A DNA stretch of 64,000 nucleotides from Clusia tigrina (lineage: Eukaryota > Arthropoda > Insecta > Diptera > Clusiidae). The notes beneath the pieces were generated by a model, which was not told where the DNA came from, did no database searches, and saw nothing but the letters and a program-made list of their open reading frames with translations. The position numbers and the translations under genes are program-made. The stretch lies in NCBI GenBank assembly GCA_920105625.2, contig OV050033.1, positions 55,262,780 to 55,326,779 on the forward strand, given 5' to 3'. This document shows positions 59,940-64,000 of the stretch, piece after piece (position 1 is the first letter of the stretch; the number at the start of each line of letters is the position of its first letter).

Positions 59940-61640
59940 ATATGTTAGTGGCGATTTTTCTTTAAAATCATTTGTTGTTACTTTTTAAGTCATTCGTTTC
60001 TTTTGGTCTTCAACATTCTTCGATAGTTTTCGTTTCTTGGATGTTCAGTTTACTTCCATGTATTCTTCAAGCTATCTATGATTATATCCGAAAATATTTT
60101 AGTTCTTTCGGTTCTTCAATATCCATCAGATTTATGTATTATTATCAGTCACCATTCCATATGTTCTATGATCCGAAGATGTCATAATTTTTACAGTTCT
60201 ATAATATAGTTACATATCAACATTCCCACTACCTACAATACCAACTGTAACTCTCATAAAACTACTTATCCTCTCCCATCCCTCCTTCCACTTTCTTTAT
60301 TTGCTCTTTAACCAATTGACCTGTTCTATTTTGAACTCTTTATCTTTACATTCCTTTTGTTAGATTCCATTGCTAGTTCTTAAGCTTCTCATTGTGTACT
60401 TAGTTGTAAGTATGTATTTCCTAAAATCATGAATAAAGTTACCTTCGCTAAGAGAGGATTAATCTTATCCTTATTATATACATCAGTTTTATTCCTTCTT
60501 TGGATCAATGGTTCACAAAACTCATCGGTTTCATCTGTTCTTCTTATAATCTATCATCAGAAGATATGTCAGTTGTTTCGGTTCTCCAAAATACACTGTT
60601 ACTATTCCTTACAGACACCATTAGTAGCTTCGTTTATTCTGTTCTTCAAGTTATCTATGACTATATGAAATTCTATCTCAGTTATTCTCACTGTTCAATA
60701 TCCATTGGTCTTATTCCTCCTATGAATCAATAGTTCATAAATTAGTTTCATCTGCTGATCATGTAATCTATGAATATATCAGAATATACTTTAGTTTGTT
60801 ATTTCTTTGGGCCTTCAGCCTTAGTTCCATCGATTTTTCATGCTATCTTTGGCGATATCTGAAGATAGTTTGGTTTCAACAGTTATTGATTACTCAAGAT
60901 TAATATTCTTTATCATTATATTGAAAACTCATCGTTAATATTCGTTTTCTGATCTTAGAGCTGAGTTCAATTGGTTCTGCAAGTTATCTAAGATTATATC
61001 ATAAGACACATTAGATGTGCTTACTGTACATTATCCAGCGGTTTTATTCCTTCTTTCACCATATCAATCATCTATCTATAGTTCACAGAAAAGAGAGTTC
61101 CATCTGCTCTTTATGTTATCTCTGAATATATAAACAGACTAGTTCCTTAAGTCCTTCAATATTCTTTATGATTATTCCTAATTTTTCCTACGGCTTACCT
61201 CGCTTGTTTGTGTTATCTTTGGATATATCTGAAGGTATCTTTCTTTTTTCGGCCTCTTTAATATCCATCGTACAACGGATATATGTTTGCCTATATCTCA
61301 AAGCTACTTTAAGCTTTATGAGTTGTTGTCTCTATTAGAACATTTATTATATCTATTGGTTCTTTATTCGAACGACTTTAACTTCTATTCTTTTAGAAGA
61401 CACATTTATATCTCTGAAGTGCTCAGACTCAGTTAATTTGGTTCCACCACTCTGTTATATTTTTGTCCTTTTTTGTCTCTATTAGAAGTTACCTTCAGTC
61501 CTTATCTTACTTCATTTTCAATAGTTATTATTCCATCTTGGGTTCTGTAGATATGTCCTTGTCTTTATTTGAAAATGTTTTTGTTCTACGGATTTGAATC
61601 CTTTGGGGTTACAATTTTGGCTTGGTCTCTATTACAACTC
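59940..61640. repeat. Degenerate ~120-160 bp tandem repeat
   Basis: Recurring blocks are TTCAATATCCATC, TGATTATATC(T/C)GAAGATA, TTTTATTCCTTCTTT and GTTCTTCAAGTTATCTATGA (for example 60,066, 60,645 and 60,974). Copies are strongly diverged and the period is uneven. Confidence 0.7.
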
Positions 61641-62865
61641 TTTTAATCTACACAAGCCATAAGTTAACATCTGTAGGAGCTAGTTGAATCCACCTAGGGT
61701 TTTAGGTTCTTTGTTCTGTTCTCTTCGAGTGGCATTTCTTATTCACATGCTTCAAGCTTCAAGGTAGTCTTCGTACATTTTTTGGCTGGGCCTTTGGTGG
61801 TCTATATAGAACACAGATTAAACTTTCTTAGTTCTTTAATAACTCCACTGGCTCGAAGGCATGAGAGTAGCCCAAGTAGTTGCTTAGAGACCCCTAAAAT
61901 CTCTTCTTCGACTCCTGAGTTGTATACTCTGGAACCTTCATTCCTTCCTCTTACTACAAAATCTCCCACCCTTCCCCTCATTGGTAAATAATTCATTCAA
62001 CATGGCAACCTTGTAATGTTGCACTTCCTTGCAGTCGGTTGGTCTTTCATTTTGCTCCGTCGAGATTTGCACCCACATTCGAATTGTCCTTTATTTTACA
62101 ATCAGCCAGTTCAACGCTCACAGTTCAAGAGTTACAAATTAAAAATTGTGTTGCCGTTAAAGAAATGAAAGCGGAGGAAAGAAATTGTCAAGCACAATTG
62201 TCAACAGCAAAGGAGGAGAATCTGTGACGGTGCCGTCGGAGGAGGTCGTTGCAGTGAGATATATCACAAGTGCTACTTGTTTTACTGTAATTGATATCAC
62301 GAATGAATGCTCCTTTACCAACGAAACGTTTTTTCGCTTCGCTCTTTGCTCCTCAATGCAATTTGCTGCCCGTTTACTGCTAAGCCTTTTTTTGTACGTT
62401 TAATGCAGTCCCTTGTGTTGTTGCTGATGTTGTTGCTGTTGTTGTTAATGTTGTTGCCGTTGTTGTTCAAGTTGCTGTTGCTGTTGTTGTTGTCTTCGTT
62501 GTCGCTTTTAAATTTTCTGCTTTGGAAGGGGGTTCGGGGACATTTCTTGCGCGTGAGGAAATGTCGAGTTGCATTCAACTCCCACTTCAGTGGCATTGAA
62601 TGGTGCAAGATTTTCAGCAATCTTAAAGAAAGAGGCATTTTATTTAAAAGTGGAGTGCAGCATCTTATAAACGGATGAGCTGATATGAAATTGGCGTGAA
62701 CCTGAAGGCCGATGTTGCCTCATTTAAAACAGAAATTGGAGTAGGTCAGAAAATATATTAGAAAGCGAGTCCTTCTTAGTATTAGTGTTGAGCATTGGAA
62801 TGCTTCGACTCGTTTGTTTGCTTCAACATATCAATCAGTTCCAAGATTCCGATACCAGGAAAGAT
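61641..62865. other. Non-coding stretch with GTT/GCT repeat
   Basis: GTTGTTGCTG-type triplets at 62,415-62,500 make the Leu-rich frame 62307-62678 and its Asn-rich shadow. The frame at 61782-61991 has no known domain. Confidence 0.5.
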
Positions 62866-62869
62866 GATT

Positions 62870-63300
62870 GATCAGAACCCTAGGAAAAGCTTGTACGGTC
62901 AAGAACATCATTGAATCATTGCGGCTTCCTAGTTACAACAGACCTCTCTGTCTTATTTCGTCGCCTTTTTGTAGTTATATTCAGTTTTTCAGGGAGTTCT
63001 TCAGTATATCAATGATACACCATTCTCTTTTATATGTTTTAAATTTAACATTAGACCAGTTCCAAGTTACAACTGAACTCTTTGCCTTGTTTGGTCGCCT
63101 TTTCATAGTTAAATTCCGCTTTTCAGATTGTTTTTCAGTGTATGGAAAGGTTCGCCCATAGCATCAATGATGCAGCATTCTCGTTCATTTGTTTTATATG
63201 TTTTATATGTAATTTATACCAGTTTCAAGTTACAACTGAACTCTCTGTCCATCCTTTGCAACCCTTTCTATGGTAAACTTCAACAGTTCGGAATGTTATT
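62870..63300. repeat. ~130-165 bp degenerate tandem repeat, three copies
   Basis: AGTTACAACTGAACTCTCTG or a variant recurs near 62,932, 63,065 and 63,229, with GTCGCCTTTT, TTTTTCAG and ATCAATGAT(G/A)CA between. Confidence 0.8.
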
Positions 63301-64000
63301 CCATATACGAAAAGATTGCACTTGCACTATTGGGCAGAAAGTATTCTTGTTTACTCGTATATCTTAAATTATGGTAGAGGAAGACCCTTTTACTAATGAC
63401 TTGTGATTAATTATGTATGACTAATGACTTACTATAATATATTATAGAATCCGAGAAGGAGACCGAGAGAGCCACATCACCGCATTTCGGAGGTTCTGTC
63501 ATTAGTAAATGGGAAGCGTGTATGGTGAGATAGGTTTCAAGGCTTTTGACAGGAGAAAAGGATTTATAAACCCCATCCAAAGGAACATTCATATGAATGC
63601 TATAGGATTGTCACTCCTGATAATGTCAATATATTTGTGTGGGTTATTGAACTGTACATCATTTATGGAAACTAACTGCCCATGAAACTGTCGGAAAAAG
63701 TCGAGGAAAGTTAGCAGTAAGCTGCCTACTGCCACTAGAAGCAAACCATTGCATAGAGGAAAGTGTTTTAAGTGTCCATGTCATCAACCCCAGAACAGGG
63801 ACAAAATAGCCCTGTGCATTTGCTCGATAACAATCACATGCAGACAGATACGCTACGAACTGATATCGTCATATAACTACAGTAACTAATCACATGACTA
63901 TATCGCTTTGGATATATGAGAATATCAGTGAGAAGCTTCACATCTTCATAGAGATTCTTAGAGGAAACAACAATTTCATTTGAAGAAATCTTGCGCATTC
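63301..64000. other. Non-coding right end
   Basis: No gene or clear repeat. A few TAATGACTT units near 63,390-63,430 resemble the 14-bp satellite unit but do not form an array. Confidence 0.5.

Overview
The window looks like eukaryotic nuclear DNA from a large-genome higher fly (brachyceran Diptera, possibly tephritid-like). The clues are 58-59 bp introns, AT-rich sequence with CAA/GTT and CA/GT microsatellites, decayed non-LTR retrotransposons and a Tc1-like transposon, and many tandem arrays. The taxon is inferred, not shown. Codes used below: LINE = non-LTR retrotransposon, TSD = target-site duplication. || Layout. 1-3780 is a 7-bp satellite (TCTCTCA)n with a CpG-bearing TCTCTCG block near its right edge. 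3807-4372 (minus strand) holds the only convincing host gene: three exons of a CRAL-TRIO lipid-transfer protein. They splice in frame and end at a donor that opens straight into the satellite, so the rest of the gene should lie beyond the left edge. 4.7-9 kb holds a SINE copy, 38-bp and 61-bp arrays and LINE remnants. 10.0-13.8 kb is a 14-bp satellite followed by a 2.1-kb array of 23-bp units. 14-25 kb is non-coding DNA with a 71-bp array and many copies of a motif CCCTAAAAGTAGGC / GCATACTTTTAGGG. These form both short inverted elements and two large opposed arrays (21.8-22.6 and 23.4-24.4 kb). 27-32 kb holds LINE RNase H and reverse-transcriptase fragments. 34-37.5 kb holds a second good SINE copy and 90-bp and ~130-bp arrays. 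39.5-41.6 kb is a 14-bp-unit array split by a 1.3-kb 5'-truncated RTE-like element with a 12-bp target-site duplication. 41.6-42.4 kb is a dead Tc1-like transposase. 44.7-46.1 kb is a ~175-bp array. 47.1-48.5 and 52.8-53.8 kb are further LINE remnants. 51.0-51.7, 55.7-57.5, 59.6-61.6 and 62.9-63.3 kb are more arrays. || The window reads as repeat-rich intergenic or intronic DNA beside one gene end. Except for the CRAL-TRIO exons, no long reading frame looks like a functional host protein: the others are simple-repeat artefacts or broken transposon genes. The most unusual items are the satellite-filled intron, the CCCTAAAAGTAGGC element family with its two opposed seven-copy arrays, and the datable RTE insertion into a satellite.
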